64,000 bases of DNA from Nonomuraea spiralis (GCF_014648435.1 NZ_BMRC01000006.1:62001-126000), one strand, 5' to 3'. Positions 35,817 through 45,393 are shown, numbered from the stretch's first letter. The notes: generated by a model not told the origin, from the letters alone. Translations and numbers: made by a program.

Positions 35817-35896
35817 GAGCGGCACGAACCCAGCCAGAGTGACCCGGACTCGGTCAGAGCGACACGAAACCGGTCAGAGCGGCACGGACGGGTGCC
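35817..35896. repeat. Four 20-bp tandem repeats beyond rpe
   Basis: Four consecutive 20-bp units begin at 35817, 35837, 35857 and 35877. They share GAGCGGCACGAA-type starts (GAGCGGCACGAA, GAGTGACCCGGA, GAGCGACACGAA, GAGCGGCACGGA) and CCGGTCA-type ends; the fourth diverges at its 3' end. They directly adjoin the rpe hairpin. No gene covers them. Confidence 0.75.
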
Positions 35897-35916
35897 CGGC
35901 GAGGGCGCCGGGCACC
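35891..35916. terminator. Hairpin downstream of rpe
   Basis: GGTGCCCGGC (35891-35900) and GCCGGGCACC (35907-35916) form a perfect 10-bp stem with a six-base loop, 16 nt beyond the rpe stop. No T tract. Likely ends the long metK/priA-rpe direction transcript. Confidence 0.7.
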
Positions 35917-35932
35917 GTGGAACCGGGGAGCG

Positions 35933-36589
35933 TCAGTGGGTGGCGGCGGCGGCCCGGAGGGCGTCGATGGCCGCCTTCGGGTCGGCGGCCCCGTAGACGG
36001 CGCTGCCGGCCACGAACACGTCGGCGCCCGCCTCCGCGCACCGCTCGATCGTCTCGGCCGTCACTCCCCCGTCGACCTGGAGCCAGACCGAGCCGCCGTG
36101 CCGCTCGATCATCGCCCGCGCCGCACGCACCTTCGGCAACACCATGTCGAGGAACTTCTGCCCCCCGAAGCCCGGCTCCACCGTCATCAGCAGCAGCATG
36201 TCGATCTCACCGAACAGCCCCTCGAACGGCTCCACGGCCGTGGCCGGGTTGAGCGCCAGCCCCGCCCTGGCCCCGAGCGAGCGGATCTCCCGCAGCGTAC
36301 GCACCGGCGCCTTGGACGCCTCCGCGTGGATGGTCACGCTGCCCGCGCCGGCCTCGGCGTACTGGGGGGCCCAGCGGTCGGGGTCGGCGATCATGAGGTG
36401 GCAGTCGAGGGGGATCTGCGTGGCTTTGCGCAGGGACTCGACCACGGGCAGCCCGAGGGTGAGATTGGGCACGAAGTGGTAGTCCATGACATCCACGTGC
36501 AGCCAGTCGGCGTTGGGGACGGCTGCGGCCTCGTCGGCCAGCCGCGCGAAGTCGGCGGCGAGGATGCTGGGCGAGATCTGTACGGCCAT
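35933..36589 (-). CDS. rpe: Ribulose-phosphate 3-epimerase
   Basis: 218 residues, TIM barrel. Interconverts ribulose 5-phosphate and xylulose 5-phosphate. Conserved: [35 protein letters not shown] with metal-binding His and Asp, [33 protein letters not shown] and [23 protein letters not shown] 36589 gives [10 protein letters not shown]. There is no SD; TAGACT lies 8 nt upstream, so the mRNA may be leaderless. The upstream neighbour is rsmB, 65 nt away. Confidence 0.96.
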   Translation of the reverse strand: MAVQISPSILAADFARLADEAAAVPNADWLHVDVMDYHFVPNLTLGLPVVESLRKATQIPLDCHLMIADPDRWAPQYAEAGAGSVTIHAEASKAPVRTLREIRSLGARAGLALNPATAVEPFEGLFGEIDMLLLMTVEPGFGGQKFLDMVLPKVRAARAMIERHGGSVWLQVDGGVTAETIERCAEAGADVFVAGSAVYGAADPKAAIDALRAAAATH

Positions 36590-36654
36590 GATGCGCCAGT
36601 CTATTGAATCGCCCGTTCCCCCCTCGACGCCCCCTCCCGCCCGATGGACGGCGG

Positions 36655-38121
36655 TCAGGGGCGTTTGCGCAGCAACGACAGGAACATGGCGTCCGTGCCG
36701 TGGCGGTGGGGCCAGAACTGCGCGTGCGGGCCGTCGCCGAGCCCGTCGACCTCCGGCAGGTAGTCGCGCGCGTCGAGCTCCTCCACGTCGTCCCTGCGGC
36801 CGACGACGTCGCCGACCACGACGCGCGTCTCGGCCAGATGTGGCGAGCACGTCACGTACGCCACCACCCCGCCCGGGCGCACGGCGTCGAGGGCTGTGCC
36901 GAGCAGCCGCCGCTGGAGCGCGCCCAGCTCGGCGATGCTGGCCGGGTCGCGCCGCCACCGGGCCTCCGGACGCCGCCGCAGCGCGCCCAGCCCCGTGCAG
37001 GGGGCGTCGAGCATCACCCGGTCGAACACCCCGGGCCGCCAGGCGGGTTCGGTGCCGTCGGCGGTGACCACCGAGGCGTTCCTGGTGGTCTGCCAGACCA
37101 GCCGCGCCCGGTGGTACTGCACGTCGGCGGCCAGCACCCGCGCCCCACCCGGGAACGCCACCCCGCCGCCCGCCTCCGGGCCGTCGTCCGTACGGCGCTC
37201 ACCGTCGAGGCCCTCCAGGTCGCCGTAGGAGGCGACGGCGTCGAGCAGGCCGGCCTTGCCGCCGGGGCCCGCGCACATGTCGAGCCAGAGCTCGTCCTCG
37301 CCCTCCAACGGCACCCGGGTCAGCGCGAGCGCCACGAGCTGGCTGGCTTCGTCCTGGACGGCCGCGCGGGTCTCGGCCACGGCCTCGATCTGCCCGGGGT
37401 CGCCCTCACGCAGGTAGGCCGCGTACGGCGAGTAACGGCCCGGCGTGGCGCCGGACTCGGCCAGCTCCGCCACCGAGCTGCGCCCCGGCCGGGCGACCAG
37501 GGTCACCAGCGGGCGGGCGTTGTCGGCGTCGAGCAGGTCGGCCAGCTCGCCGCCGCCGCCCAGCGCGTCGCGGAAGGCCGAGACGATCCAGCGGGGATGG
37601 CCGTAGGCGACGGCCAGATGGCCGACGGGGTCGCGCTCGGCGTCGGGCGCGACGATCGGGATCCAGTCCTCCAGCTCGCGCGAACCGATCTTGCGCAGCA
37701 CCGCGTTGACGAACTTGGCCGCGCCCTGCCCGACGCGCAGGCGTACGAGATCGACGGTGGTGCCGACGGCGGCGTGCGGCGGGACGCGCATGCGCAGGAG
37801 CTGGTGGGCCCCCAGCCGCAGGGCGTCGCGCACGTCGGGATCGGGGGTGCGGTCACTGCACATCTCGATGATCGCGTCGTAGGTGCCGAGGCCGCGCAGC
37901 GTGCCGTAGGCCAGCTCGGTGGCCAGCGCCGCGTCGCGCCCCCGGATGCCGCGCTCGCGCAGCATCCGCGGCAGCAGCAGGTTGGCGTAGGCGTCGCGCT
38001 CGTCGACGGCCCGCAGCAGGTCGAAGGCGGCGTTTCGGGCGTGGTCGCGGGCCGGACGGCGGGGACCGCCCGCGCCGCGCGGCTTGGTGCCCGTGGGCCC
38101 GCCCCGGTCACGCGAAGGCAT
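36655..38121 (-). CDS. rsmB: 16S rRNA (cytosine967-C5)-methyltransferase RsmB
   Basis: 488 residues. N-terminal NusB-like RNA-binding domain ([20 protein letters not shown], then [20 protein letters not shown]). C-terminal SAM domain: motif [21 protein letters not shown], motif [22 protein letters not shown] with one catalytic Cys, motif [15 protein letters not shown] with the second. ATG 38121 is preferred, with GAGGG five bases upstream; a GTG at 38127 is alternative. Overlaps the end of fmt by 14 bases. Confidence 0.94.
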   Translation of the reverse strand: MPSRDRGGPTGTKPRGAGGPRRPARDHARNAAFDLLRAVDERDAYANLLLPRMLRERGIRGRDAALATELAYGTLRGLGTYDAIIEMCSDRTPDPDVRDALRLGAHQLLRMRVPPHAAVGTTVDLVRLRVGQGAAKFVNAVLRKIGSRELEDWIPIVAPDAERDPVGHLAVAYGHPRWIVSAFRDALGGGGELADLLDADNARPLVTLVARPGRSSVAELAESGATPGRYSPYAAYLREGDPGQIEAVAETRAAVQDEASQLVALALTRVPLEGEDELWLDMCAGPGGKAGLLDAVASYGDLEGLDGERRTDDGPEAGGGVAFPGGARVLAADVQYHRARLVWQTTRNASVVTADGTEPAWRPGVFDRVMLDAPCTGLGALRRRPEARWRRDPASIAELGALQRRLLGTALDAVRPGGVVAYVTCSPHLAETRVVVGDVVGRRDDVEELDARDYLPEVDGLGDGPHAQFWPHRHGTDAMFLSLLRKRP

Positions 38122-39037
38122 CGTCACCCTCGATCCGCACGCCGCGCGCCCACTCGCCCGCGCTCATCAGCCGCTTGCCCTGGGGCTGGACCTCGCCCAG
38201 CTCGACGGGCGCGGTGGCGGTGCCGACGAGCACGTGGTTCTTGGTGGCCAGGATCCGGCCGGGCGCGAGCCGCTCGGCCTGGACGGCGACCTTGGCCGGC
38301 CCGAGCTTGACCCGCTGGCCCCTGAACTCGCTCCACGCCCCCGGGTTGGGGGTGCAGGCCCGGATGAGGCGGTCGACGTGCATGGCGGGCTTGGTCCAGT
38401 CGACCCGCGCGTCGGCGACGCTGATCTTGGGAGCGGTCGTCACGCCGTCGAGCGGCTGGGGACGGGCCTCAAGGGTGCCGTCCTCGACGCCGTCGAGCGT
38501 GGCGGCCAGCAGCCCCGCGCCCGAGACGGACAGCCGTTCGAGGAGGGCGCCGCTGGTGTCGTGGGTCAGGACCTCCTCGGTCACGACCCCGTAGACCGGG
38601 CCCGCGTCGAGCTCCTTGACGATCCGGAACGTCGTCGCGCCGGTGATCTCGTCGCCGTGCAGCACCGAGTGCTGGACGGGGGCCGCGCCGCGCCAGGCGG
38701 GCAGGACCGAGAAGTGCAGGTTGATCCAGCCGTGGCGGGGCACGTCGAGCGCGGACTGCGGCAGCAGCGCGCCGTAGGCCACCACCGGGCAGCAGTCGGG
38801 CTCCAGCGCGCGCAGCGTGTCGAGGAAGGCGGGGTCGCCGACCTTGGCCGGGCGCAGCACCTCGATGCCGGCCTCCTCGGCGAGCTCGGCCACCGGCGAG
38901 GGGTGGACCTTGCGCCCCCGCCCCGCCTGGGCGTCGGGACGGGTGATGACGGCCACGACCTCGTGCCGCGGCGAGTCGATCAGCATGCGCAACGACGGCA
39001 GCGCCGTCTCGGGTGTGCCCGCGAAGACCAGCCGCAT
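38108..39037 (-). CDS. fmt: Methionyl-tRNA formyltransferase
   Basis: 309 residues. Formylates Met-tRNA(fMet) with 10-formyl-[23 protein letters not shown] start, catalytic core around [20 protein letters not shown] with the Asn/His pair, and [21 protein letters not shown]-terminal domain includes [13 protein letters not shown]. The SLLP motif reads SVLP, a mild variant. ATG 39037 begins two bases after the def stop; def-fmt pairing is the usual arrangement. Confidence 0.96.
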   Translation of the reverse strand: MRLVFAGTPETALPSLRMLIDSPRHEVVAVITRPDAQAGRGRKVHPSPVAELAEEAGIEVLRPAKVGDPAFLDTLRALEPDCCPVVAYGALLPQSALDVPRHGWINLHFSVLPAWRGAAPVQHSVLHGDEITGATTFRIVKELDAGPVYGVVTEEVLTHDTSGALLERLSVSGAGLLAATLDGVEDGTLEARPQPLDGVTTAPKISVADARVDWTKPAMHVDRLIRACTPNPGAWSEFRGQRVKLGPAKVAVQAERLAPGRILATKNHVLVGTATAPVELGEVQPQGKRLMSAGEWARGVRIEGDDAFA

Positions 39038-39039
39038 CG

Positions 39040-39588
39040 TCAGAGCGCCCTTCCGCCGGTGGCGTGCGGCGACATCCTGATCACGGGGGCGGACAGGCCG
39101 CTCCACTCGGCCTCTCGGATCGCCTTCATGGCCAGCTTGCGTTGCTTGGGGTCCATCCGGTCGATGAACAGGATGCCGTCGAGGTGGTCGGTCTCGTGCT
39201 GGAAGCAGCGGGCCATCAGGTCGGTGCCCTCCAGCGTGACCGGCTCGCCGTGCATGTCGACGCCCTTGGCCACGGCCCGCACGGCGCGCGGCGTCGGGTA
39301 GGACAGGCCGGGGAAGGACAGGCAGCCCTCCTCGCCCTCCTCGTCGAGGTCGGCGGACAGGTCGAGGTCGGGGTTGATGAGGTGGCCGAGCCGGTCGTCG
39401 ACGTAGTAGGTGAACACCCGCAGGCCGACGCCGATCTGCGGGGCGGCGAGACCCGCGCCCGGGGCGTCCATCATCGTGTCGGTGAGGTCCTTGACCAGCT
39501 TGCGAAGCTCCTTGTCGAAGTCGACGACCGGGGCCGCCGGGGTGCGCAGCACCGGATCTCCGAACAGCCGGATCGACTGGATCGCCAA
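39040..39588 (-). CDS. def: Peptide deformylase
   Basis: 182 residues from TTG 39588. Three signature motifs: [27 protein letters not shown] with the metal-binding Cys, and [14 protein letters not shown] with two His ligands and catalytic Glu. Removes formyl groups from nascent proteins. TTG 39588 is favoured because AGGAG lies eight bases upstream and the product begins [18 protein letters not shown] like family members; GTG 39597 would sit almost on the SD. Followed directly by fmt. Confidence 0.95.
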   Translation of the reverse strand: MAIQSIRLFGDPVLRTPAAPVVDFDKELRKLVKDLTDTMMDAPGAGLAAPQIGVGLRVFTYYVDDRLGHLINPDLDLSADLDEEGEEGCLSFPGLSYPTPRAVRAVAKGVDMHGEPVTLEGTDLMARCFQHETDHLDGILFIDRMDPKQRKLAMKAIREAEWSGLSAPVIRMSPHATGGRAL

Positions 39589-39626
39589 GGGGCTCACTCC
39601 TGTTCTCGAACGTGGATCAGCCCAGT

Positions 39627-40973
39627 TTACCGGCGGTGGGCCGGCGGGCGGTCGTGCCGCAGGGTGCGCGCCTTCATCGCGGCCTTGCGCGCCGCCTTGG
39701 CCACCGCCTGGTCGTCGTGGGCGCCGGCGAGCATGTCGAGCACGGCCAGCGTGTCGGGGTGGCCGACCGCGGGCATCTCGCCGACGAGCTTGATCAGGTC
39801 TTCGCCGGGCTCGGGCATGTCGAGGCGGCCCGCGGCGGGCCCGGACAGGTGCATGAGCGCGGCGAGGTTGTCGACCGCGATCCAGGTGTGGTCCTCGGGG
39901 CTGAGCGGCGGGGCCTCCAGGTCGCGGATGTGCAGCCAGGAGGCGGCGTAGCGGCGCGTCAGCGGGTGGTCGAGCGCCCGCCGCACGGGCTCCTCGGCCT
40001 CCGGGCCCAGCTCCTCCAGGATGGCGCCGACCGCGCCGCGCTGCCCGGCGGTGCCGGAGGCGGCGATCTCGATCAGGTCGCGCGCCGCCGCCTCGGGCGG
40101 CCGGCGCTCCAGCCAGCCCGCCACCGCGCTCTGCGTGGCCGTGCCCCGCACCAGCGCCTCGACCAGCTCGGCCGCCGACAGGTCGGCGAAGACCTGCACC
40201 TCGGCGGCGGTGGGCGCGTCGTGGCCCTCGCGCAGCAGGTCGCGCCGCACGGCCCAGACCCCGAGCGGGGTGAGCGCCGTGCGCCCGGCCTCGGTCTGCT
40301 CGACCAGCCCGCAGTACGTCAGCAGCGACACCGCCTCCAGCAACTCGGCCGGCAGCGCGGCGGCCAGCCGGCGCATCTCGACCGGGCCCGGCGCGCAGGC
40401 CACCTCGTGGGACTGCAGGATGCCCCTGGCCAGGTTTCCCACGGCCACGCCGGAACGCACCGAGTAGATCGTGGCCAGCATCTCGGCCAGGTGACCGTCG
40501 ACCACGGCCGAGCCCGTCAAGCCGTCGTCGGCGCGGTCGAGGACGTCCATCACCACGCCGTCCCAGAACTCCAGCGTGGCCTCGACGGTGAGCTGCATCG
40601 ACAGCGGCCCGCGCGAGGCCCGGCCGCCGAGGATGCGCAGCAGCCCGGTGTTGACCGCGACGATCCAGATCAGCCGCAGCCGGGACTCCTGGAGCCCCAG
40701 CTCTTCCGTGGCGGCCCTGGCGTCGGACTCGCCGAGCATGCCGTCGGCGCCGACCTCGCGGCTGCCCGTCCAGGCGGTCAGGCGGATCGCGTCGGCGACG
40801 AGCGGCACCGCGGGCACCGCCCGGGCCAGCTCGGCGTCGCTCGCCAGCAGGACGGGCGGGAAGGTCAGCGCCTCGTGCTCCACAGAGGTCTCCTCAGGTG
40901 ACCGTGGAGGCACGGCGGCCTGCTCATCGATCAGCTTGCGCAGCTCGGCGAGGTCGAAGACGTTGTTTGCCAC
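39627..40973 (-). CDS. Hypothetical protein, paralogue of the upstream gene
   Basis: 448 residues, acidic and helix-rich, no known domain recognised, no signal or membrane segment. The second half is clearly related to the neighbour at 41011: LTPLGVWAVRRDLL, a GWLERRPPEAAARDLIEIAA stretch, 'LEAPPLSPEDHTWIAVDNLA', and the C-terminal motif HPDTLAVLDMLAGAHDDQ then VAKAARKAAMKART. The N-terminal 180 residues differ more. GTG 40973 lacks an SD; TAAGTT lies 6 nt upstream, so it may be leaderless. Lies between priA and def, where Streptomyces-like gene orders usually have neither gene. Confidence 0.75.
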   Translation of the reverse strand: MANNVFDLAELRKLIDEQAAVPPRSPEETSVEHEALTFPPVLLASDAELARAVPAVPLVADAIRLTAWTGSREVGADGMLGESDARAATEELGLQESRLRLIWIVAVNTGLLRILGGRASRGPLSMQLTVEATLEFWDGVVMDVLDRADDGLTGSAVVDGHLAEMLATIYSVRSGVAVGNLARGILQSHEVACAPGPVEMRRLAAALPAELLEAVSLLTYCGLVEQTEAGRTALTPLGVWAVRRDLLREGHDAPTAAEVQVFADLSAAELVEALVRGTATQSAVAGWLERRPPEAAARDLIEIAASGTAGQRGAVGAILEELGPEAEEPVRRALDHPLTRRYAASWLHIRDLEAPPLSPEDHTWIAVDNLAALMHLSGPAAGRLDMPEPGEDLIKLVGEMPAVGHPDTLAVLDMLAGAHDDQAVAKAARKAAMKARTLRHDRPPAHRR

Positions 40974-41010
40974 CCAGGAAACTTACTGCACAGCAGTCAC
41001 AAGGGCGTAC

Positions 41011-42480
41011 TCAACGGATGGCCCGGGAGCGTGCCTTGAACGCCGCCTTGCGCGCCGCCTTGGCCACCGTGTCGTCGGCCAGGGAGCGTCCGAGCAGCTC
41101 CAGGACCTCGACGACGTCGGGGTGGTCGACCCGCCACATCTCCTCGATGAGATGGGCCGGCGGACCGGAGGCCGCCATGTTCTCGGCGAAGATCTCCGGA
41201 TCCTCGCGCGCGGCCGGCATCGCCAGCGCGAGCATGTCGACGCTCACCCACAGCAGCTCGTCCTGGGTGAGCGGCGGCGCACCCAGACCACGTGCGGCAA
41301 GCCAGTGTATGGCGTGCGGGCGCAGCTCCTGGTCGTCGAGATGGTCGCGGACCTGCTGCTCGGCCTCCGCGCCGAGCCGGTCGACGATGGTGATCGCGAT
41401 GCCGCGGGCCACCGCGGGCGCGCCGGAGGCCGCGCTCAGCAGCTCGGCCGCGGCCTCGCCCGGGGTGCGGCCGGACAACCAGCGGGCGATGTCCTGCTCG
41501 GCCAGCTCGGCGGGCAGCCCTTCGAGCAGCCCTTCGACGAGGCCGCGCGCGTCGGCCTCACCCAGGTCGGGGGCCAGCGGGGCGTCGAGGCCGAGCGAGA
41601 GGTAGTGCTCGCGCAGCCCCCAGACCGCCAGGGGCGTCAGCTCGGCGGCCTCGCCCGTCAGGCGGACCATGCCCCACGCGGCCAGCCGGTCGAGCGCCCC
41701 CGCCACGTCGACGCCGCCCTCGCCCGAGACCTCCTCCAGGTAGTCGGCGACGACCTGGAGCGGCACCGGCGCCTGAAGGCGGTAGAGCATGTCGAACAGG
41801 TCGTAGAGGCCCTCGTCGAGCTCGGCGTGGCCGGTGATCTCACCGCCGGTGTCGTCCTCCAGGAGCCGGGCCACGGTCTCGGCCCAGGCGCTCAGCGGCT
41901 CACCGTCGCCCGGCGGCGGGCCGCCGCCCAGCACGGGAACGCTCCGCAGCGCCTCGGCCAGCTCCTCCTCCGAGGCCAGCCGTACGCCGGGCAGCGGGGT
42001 GCAGCCCGGGCAGTCGCACGGCGCCTCGCCCAGGTCGGGCAGCTCCCCGGACGGGATCGGCACCGCCTGTTCGAGGGATTCGGGCCCGATCGAGCTGAAC
42101 AGGCTCTTGGCCATGCCGAAGTTGGCCGTGTCGGCCAGAGCCTCGGGCATGCGGGGCGCGATGTCGTCGAGCCGGGCACGCATGCCGGCCGCGGTGGCCG
42201 GGCTCGTGTGACCGGCGTCGCTGAGGTAGTCGACCAGCATGCGGGCCGCCGCCACGGTCTCGGACGCGCTCTCCGGCGGAGCGATCACCTTGCGCGGGTA
42301 GATGGACAGCAGCAGCTCGTCGAAGGTCTCCGGCGTGAAGTCGCGCAGTTGATTGACATTGAGATAGTCGCTGGCGTAGTCGCAGAGCAGGCGGACCTCG
42401 TCCGCGTCCACTTCGACTTCCCGCGCGCGCCCCCATGCGCGCAGGTCGTCGATGGCCTGGTTCACCCATTCGATCGACAC
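41011..42480 (-). CDS. Hypothetical protein, paralogue of the downstream gene
   Basis: 489 residues, acidic, helix-rich, cytosolic, no known domain recognised. Features: N-terminal MSIEWVNQAIDDLRAWGRAR, YPRKVIAPPESASETVAAAR, a cysteine cluster CDCPGCTPLPG at about 164-174 that could hold metal, a winged-helix-like stretch LQVVADYLEEVSGEGGVDVA, LTPLAVWGLREHYL, and the C-terminal HPDVVEVLELLGRSLADDT, VAKAARKAAFKARS motif shared with its paralogue. The cysteine cluster is absent from the paralogue. GTG 42480 lacks an SD; TAGCGT lies 6 nt upstream. Confidence 0.75.
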   Translation of the reverse strand: MSIEWVNQAIDDLRAWGRAREVEVDADEVRLLCDYASDYLNVNQLRDFTPETFDELLLSIYPRKVIAPPESASETVAAARMLVDYLSDAGHTSPATAAGMRARLDDIAPRMPEALADTANFGMAKSLFSSIGPESLEQAVPIPSGELPDLGEAPCDCPGCTPLPGVRLASEEELAEALRSVPVLGGGPPPGDGEPLSAWAETVARLLEDDTGGEITGHAELDEGLYDLFDMLYRLQAPVPLQVVADYLEEVSGEGGVDVAGALDRLAAWGMVRLTGEAAELTPLAVWGLREHYLSLGLDAPLAPDLGEADARGLVEGLLEGLPAELAEQDIARWLSGRTPGEAAAELLSAASGAPAVARGIAITIVDRLGAEAEQQVRDHLDDQELRPHAIHWLAARGLGAPPLTQDELLWVSVDMLALAMPAAREDPEIFAENMAASGPPAHLIEEMWRVDHPDVVEVLELLGRSLADDTVAKAARKAAFKARSRAIR

Positions 42481-42529
42481 AGAGGCACGCTAACGGCTGT
42501 CAAAGAGATGAGCGAATCGGGGAAACGGT

Positions 42530-45025
42530 CTAAATCAGGTCGAGTGGGTCGACACTCACCCTCACGACATCTGGCGTCTTACGCGCCGCACGCACCCCAC
42601 TGGCCCCCTTGAGCGCGGCCGACAACGCCGCCCCGCCGCCGCGCCGTACGCGGATCATGGCCCGTTCCAGGCCCGACTCGTCCACGGGGACGGGGCCGAG
42701 CACCTGGGCGTCCGGCGGGAGGCGTACCTCGTCGAGCATCTGGCGTACGGCCCCGGGCGAGCCCGTCAGCGTCGCCATCCGTACGGCCGGCGGGAAGCCC
42801 AGCTCGGCGCGGTCGCCCAGTTCGCGCTCGGCGTGCGTGATCGGGTCCCACCGCAGCAGCGCCTGCACGGCGGGCAGCCCGGCGTCACCGAGCACCACCA
42901 GCTCGGCGGACGGCCGCAGCAGCGCGGCGGCGTTCATCCACCTTCGCACCGTCTCCTCCCCCGCCCGCAGGTCGGCCCGGCCCAGCAACGCCCACCCGTC
43001 GAGCAGCACGGCCGCCGCGTAACCGCCCTCGGCCACGGGCTCGGCGCCCGGCGTGGCGACCACCAGGGCCCGGGCGGCGGGCACGCGGGCCAGCACCCCG
43101 TCGCGGCCCGACGTGCGCACCTGAACCGAGGGGAAGGCCCGGCCCAGCTCCTCGGCGGTGCGCCTGGCGCCGGTCACGACGGCCCGCAACCTGGGGCTGC
43201 CGCACGACGGGCAGCGCCAGCCGGCGTCCACCCGGCCGCACCAGCGGCAGTAGGGGGCGGCGTGGCCGGCTCTGAGCGCGAGCGGGCCGTGACACAACGG
43301 CTCCCCCGCCGCGTACGCGCCGGTCCCGGGCCCTTCCGGCGAACCGGCCGTCACGTCGTGACCGTACGACTGAACCCCGGCCCCTGCTCCTGCCCCAGCC
43401 ATCACGCCCCCGGACATCGAGGTCCCGAGCATTGGCGTACCGGGCATCGGGGTGGCCGCCGCCACCGGCAGCCTGAGCGGGACCCCGCCGGCCGCCGTCA
43501 TCCCGTTCAGCGCCTCGGCTCCGCCATGGGTCTCAGGCATTCCGTGTGGGCCCGCACCGCCCTGTGCGCCCGGCCGGCTCTGGGGGGCCGCTCCCGGCGC
43601 GGCGGGGGCCAGGGTCGCGGCGAGATGGGGGGCGATCCGGGTGGGCGGCAGGACGCAGCGCGCCGGGGCGCGGCAGTGACCGCAGGCCAGCGCGGGCAGG
43701 TAGCCGCGCCTTGGCACCTGCACCAGCACCGGCCCGCTCTCCAGCCCCTGCCGCAGCGCCCGCCAGGCCAGGCTGGGCAACCTCGCCTGCCGGGCCGCCT
43801 GGTCCTTGGCCAGCTCGGCGTCCTCGCCCGCGGGACGCACCCGCGGCGCCAGACCCCTGATCACGGTACGCGCGGCCACGATCGGCCGGGCCCAGCGCGT
43901 CGCGATGAGCTGGGTGGCCTCGGCGGTACGCGCGTAGCCGCCGATCAGCATGGCCGCGTCCGTCCTGAGGGCACGCAGGCCGAGCACCTCGCGGGCGTGA
44001 GGATAGGGGGCCAGGCGTTCGGCGTGCAGGTCGTCGCCGTCGTCCCAGATGGCCACCAGGCCGAGGTCGGCGACGGGGGCGAACATGGCGGCCCGCGTAC
44101 CCACGACGGCGCGCACCTGGCCCCTCAGGACCTTCAGCCACCGCCTGTACCGCTCGGCGGGCCCGAGGTCGGCCGTCAGCGCGACGTGCCTGCCGGGGCC
44201 GAGCAGCCGCTCGAACTCGGCGTCGGCCAGCGCGACGTCCTTGCCGTCGGGCACCACGACGACCGCGCCCTTGCCGCCGTCCAGCGTGGCGAGGACGGCC
44301 TCGGCCATCGCCCCCGCCCAGCCCGTGGCGCCCGGCAGCGCCGACCAGACGGCCCGGGGCGTACGGCCGTGGCGCAGCGCGTCCAGGAAGGAGGCCCCGG
44401 TGGGATAGGCGTCCCACGCGCTCGTACGCCCTTCCCCGGCCTCCGCCTCCCGGCTCTCCCCGGGGGATCCGGCAAGCTCGTCCGCGCCCGGCGCGACGAC
44501 GGCGCCCTCCTCGTCGGCGCCGGGAGCCGGGCCCGGCCGCTCGGACGGCGACGGCTCGGACCGCGACGGCTCGGACGGCGACGGCTTGGCCTCGGCCTCG
44601 GCCTTGGCATGGCGCGGCGGGACGGCCAGGCGGAGAACGTCGGTGAGTGTGCCCGCGTAACGGTCGGCCACCGCACGGGCCAGACCGGCGATCTCCGGCG
44701 TGAGCACCTGCTCGGGTGAGACCACCCGTTCCAGCGGGGTCAGCTTGCCCTCGTGGTCGCTCTCGTCGGCCCGTTCCAGCAGGAACCCGTCGATCAGCTT
44801 GCCCGCGAACCGCACCCGTACCCGCACCCCCGGCCGGGCCGCCTCGTGCATGGCGGCGGGCACCAGGTAGTCGAAGGGACGGTCGAGGTGCGGCAGCGGG
44901 CTGTCCACGACCACCCTCGCCACCGGCCGCTCGGGCGCCGGGACCACCGCCCCCTTGGTGTCCTTCGACGACGCCGGGGGCCGCACGGCGTCGAGCGGCA
45001 GAAGGGCGTCGTCGGAGTGGGTCAC
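42530..45025 (-). CDS. priA: PriA-like primosomal protein N' (helicase motifs degenerate)
   Basis: 831 residues. N-terminal PriA 3'-DNA-binding domain (RVVVDSPLPHLDRPFDYLVP, RVRVRFAGKLIDGFLLERAD). The helicase core is present but Walker A reads LPGATGWAGAMAEAV, with no GKT, and the DEAH box is replaced by VAIWDDGDDLHAERLAPYPH. It therefore cannot be an ATP-driven helicase in the usual way, as in other actinobacterial PriA proteins. Zinc cysteines: CGHCRAPARC, then a roughly 130-residue Gly/Ala/Pro/Met-rich insert, then CHGPL and PYCRWCGRVDAGWRCPSCGS. GTG 45025; TAGACG lies 7 nt upstream and no SD is seen. Confidence 0.92.
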   Translation of the reverse strand: MTHSDDALLPLDAVRPPASSKDTKGAVVPAPERPVARVVVDSPLPHLDRPFDYLVPAAMHEAARPGVRVRVRFAGKLIDGFLLERADESDHEGKLTPLERVVSPEQVLTPEIAGLARAVADRYAGTLTDVLRLAVPPRHAKAEAEAKPSPSEPSRSEPSPSERPGPAPGADEEGAVVAPGADELAGSPGESREAEAGEGRTSAWDAYPTGASFLDALRHGRTPRAVWSALPGATGWAGAMAEAVLATLDGGKGAVVVVPDGKDVALADAEFERLLGPGRHVALTADLGPAERYRRWLKVLRGQVRAVVGTRAAMFAPVADLGLVAIWDDGDDLHAERLAPYPHAREVLGLRALRTDAAMLIGGYARTAEATQLIATRWARPIVAARTVIRGLAPRVRPAGEDAELAKDQAARQARLPSLAWRALRQGLESGPVLVQVPRRGYLPALACGHCRAPARCVLPPTRIAPHLAATLAPAAPGAAPQSRPGAQGGAGPHGMPETHGGAEALNGMTAAGGVPLRLPVAAATPMPGTPMLGTSMSGGVMAGAGAGAGVQSYGHDVTAGSPEGPGTGAYAAGEPLCHGPLALRAGHAAPYCRWCGRVDAGWRCPSCGSPRLRAVVTGARRTAEELGRAFPSVQVRTSGRDGVLARVPAARALVVATPGAEPVAEGGYAAAVLLDGWALLGRADLRAGEETVRRWMNAAALLRPSAELVVLGDAGLPAVQALLRWDPITHAERELGDRAELGFPPAVRMATLTGSPGAVRQMLDEVRLPPDAQVLGPVPVDESGLERAMIRVRRGGGAALSAALKGASGVRAARKTPDVVRVSVDPLDLI

Positions 45026-45324
45026 GCCCTAACGTCTACCAGACCCCGACCCCCGCCATCCCCACGACCACCCCACCCCCACCGAGCCCCCCGCAGACGA
45101 ACGCAGGGAAAATCCGGCACGAGAAAGCAGTCGTGAGACGAAACAAGCACAGGAACGACCCCAAGACGAAACGAGCCCGACGCAAAGACCACCCGACGCA
45201 AAGACCGCCCGAGGCAAGGGCCCGAGGCAAGGGCTGCCGGGGGAAGGGCCGCACCAGAAAGGCCACGCCAGGAACACGGCGCACGGCAGCCAGCCCGTCG
45301 CCAGGCCGTACCCACGGCAACGAC
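45026..45324. repeat. Non-coding spacer with short tandem repeats between metK and priA
   Basis: About 300 nt. The plus strand is A/C/G-rich with almost no T from 45080 to 45250. It contains tandem repeats CCGACGCAAAGACCAC / CCGACGCAAAGACCGC (45177-45208) followed by CCGAGGCAAGGGC twice (45209-45234). All three minus-strand frames are open over much of it because of this composition, so I do not call a gene. Confidence 0.55.
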
Positions 45325-45366
45325 AAGTGCCGCATCCGCGCCCCTCAAGGGCCGGATGCGGCACTT
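45325..45366 (-). terminator. metK terminator
   Basis: AAGTGCCGCATCCG (45325-45338) is perfectly complementary to CGGATGCGGCACTT (45353-45366), with a 14-nt spacer that itself can pair (GCCC/GGGC). It lies 27 nt after the metK stop. Strong stem, weak T run. Confidence 0.85.
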
Positions 45367-45393
45367 CACGTCAACACTCGCCCCTGAGGGGGG

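Noticed and set aside
35592..35825. 77-codon minus-strand frame upstream of the opp operon
   Set aside because: No SD, no domain, biased composition, and it runs towards the tandem repeats; not convincing as a gene.
35817..35896. Tandem repeats as a CRISPR array
   Set aside because: Units are contiguous 20-mers without spacers and there are no cas genes.
42498..42503. TTGACA on the minus strand as a -35 for the unknown gene at 42480
   Set aside because: At normal spacing no -10 follows; it lies only five bases before the better placed TAGCGT hexamer.
45022..45369. Three overlapping minus-strand frames of about 100-115 codons between metK and priA
   Set aside because: All frames are open at once because the plus strand lacks T; the repeats and terminator explain the region better.
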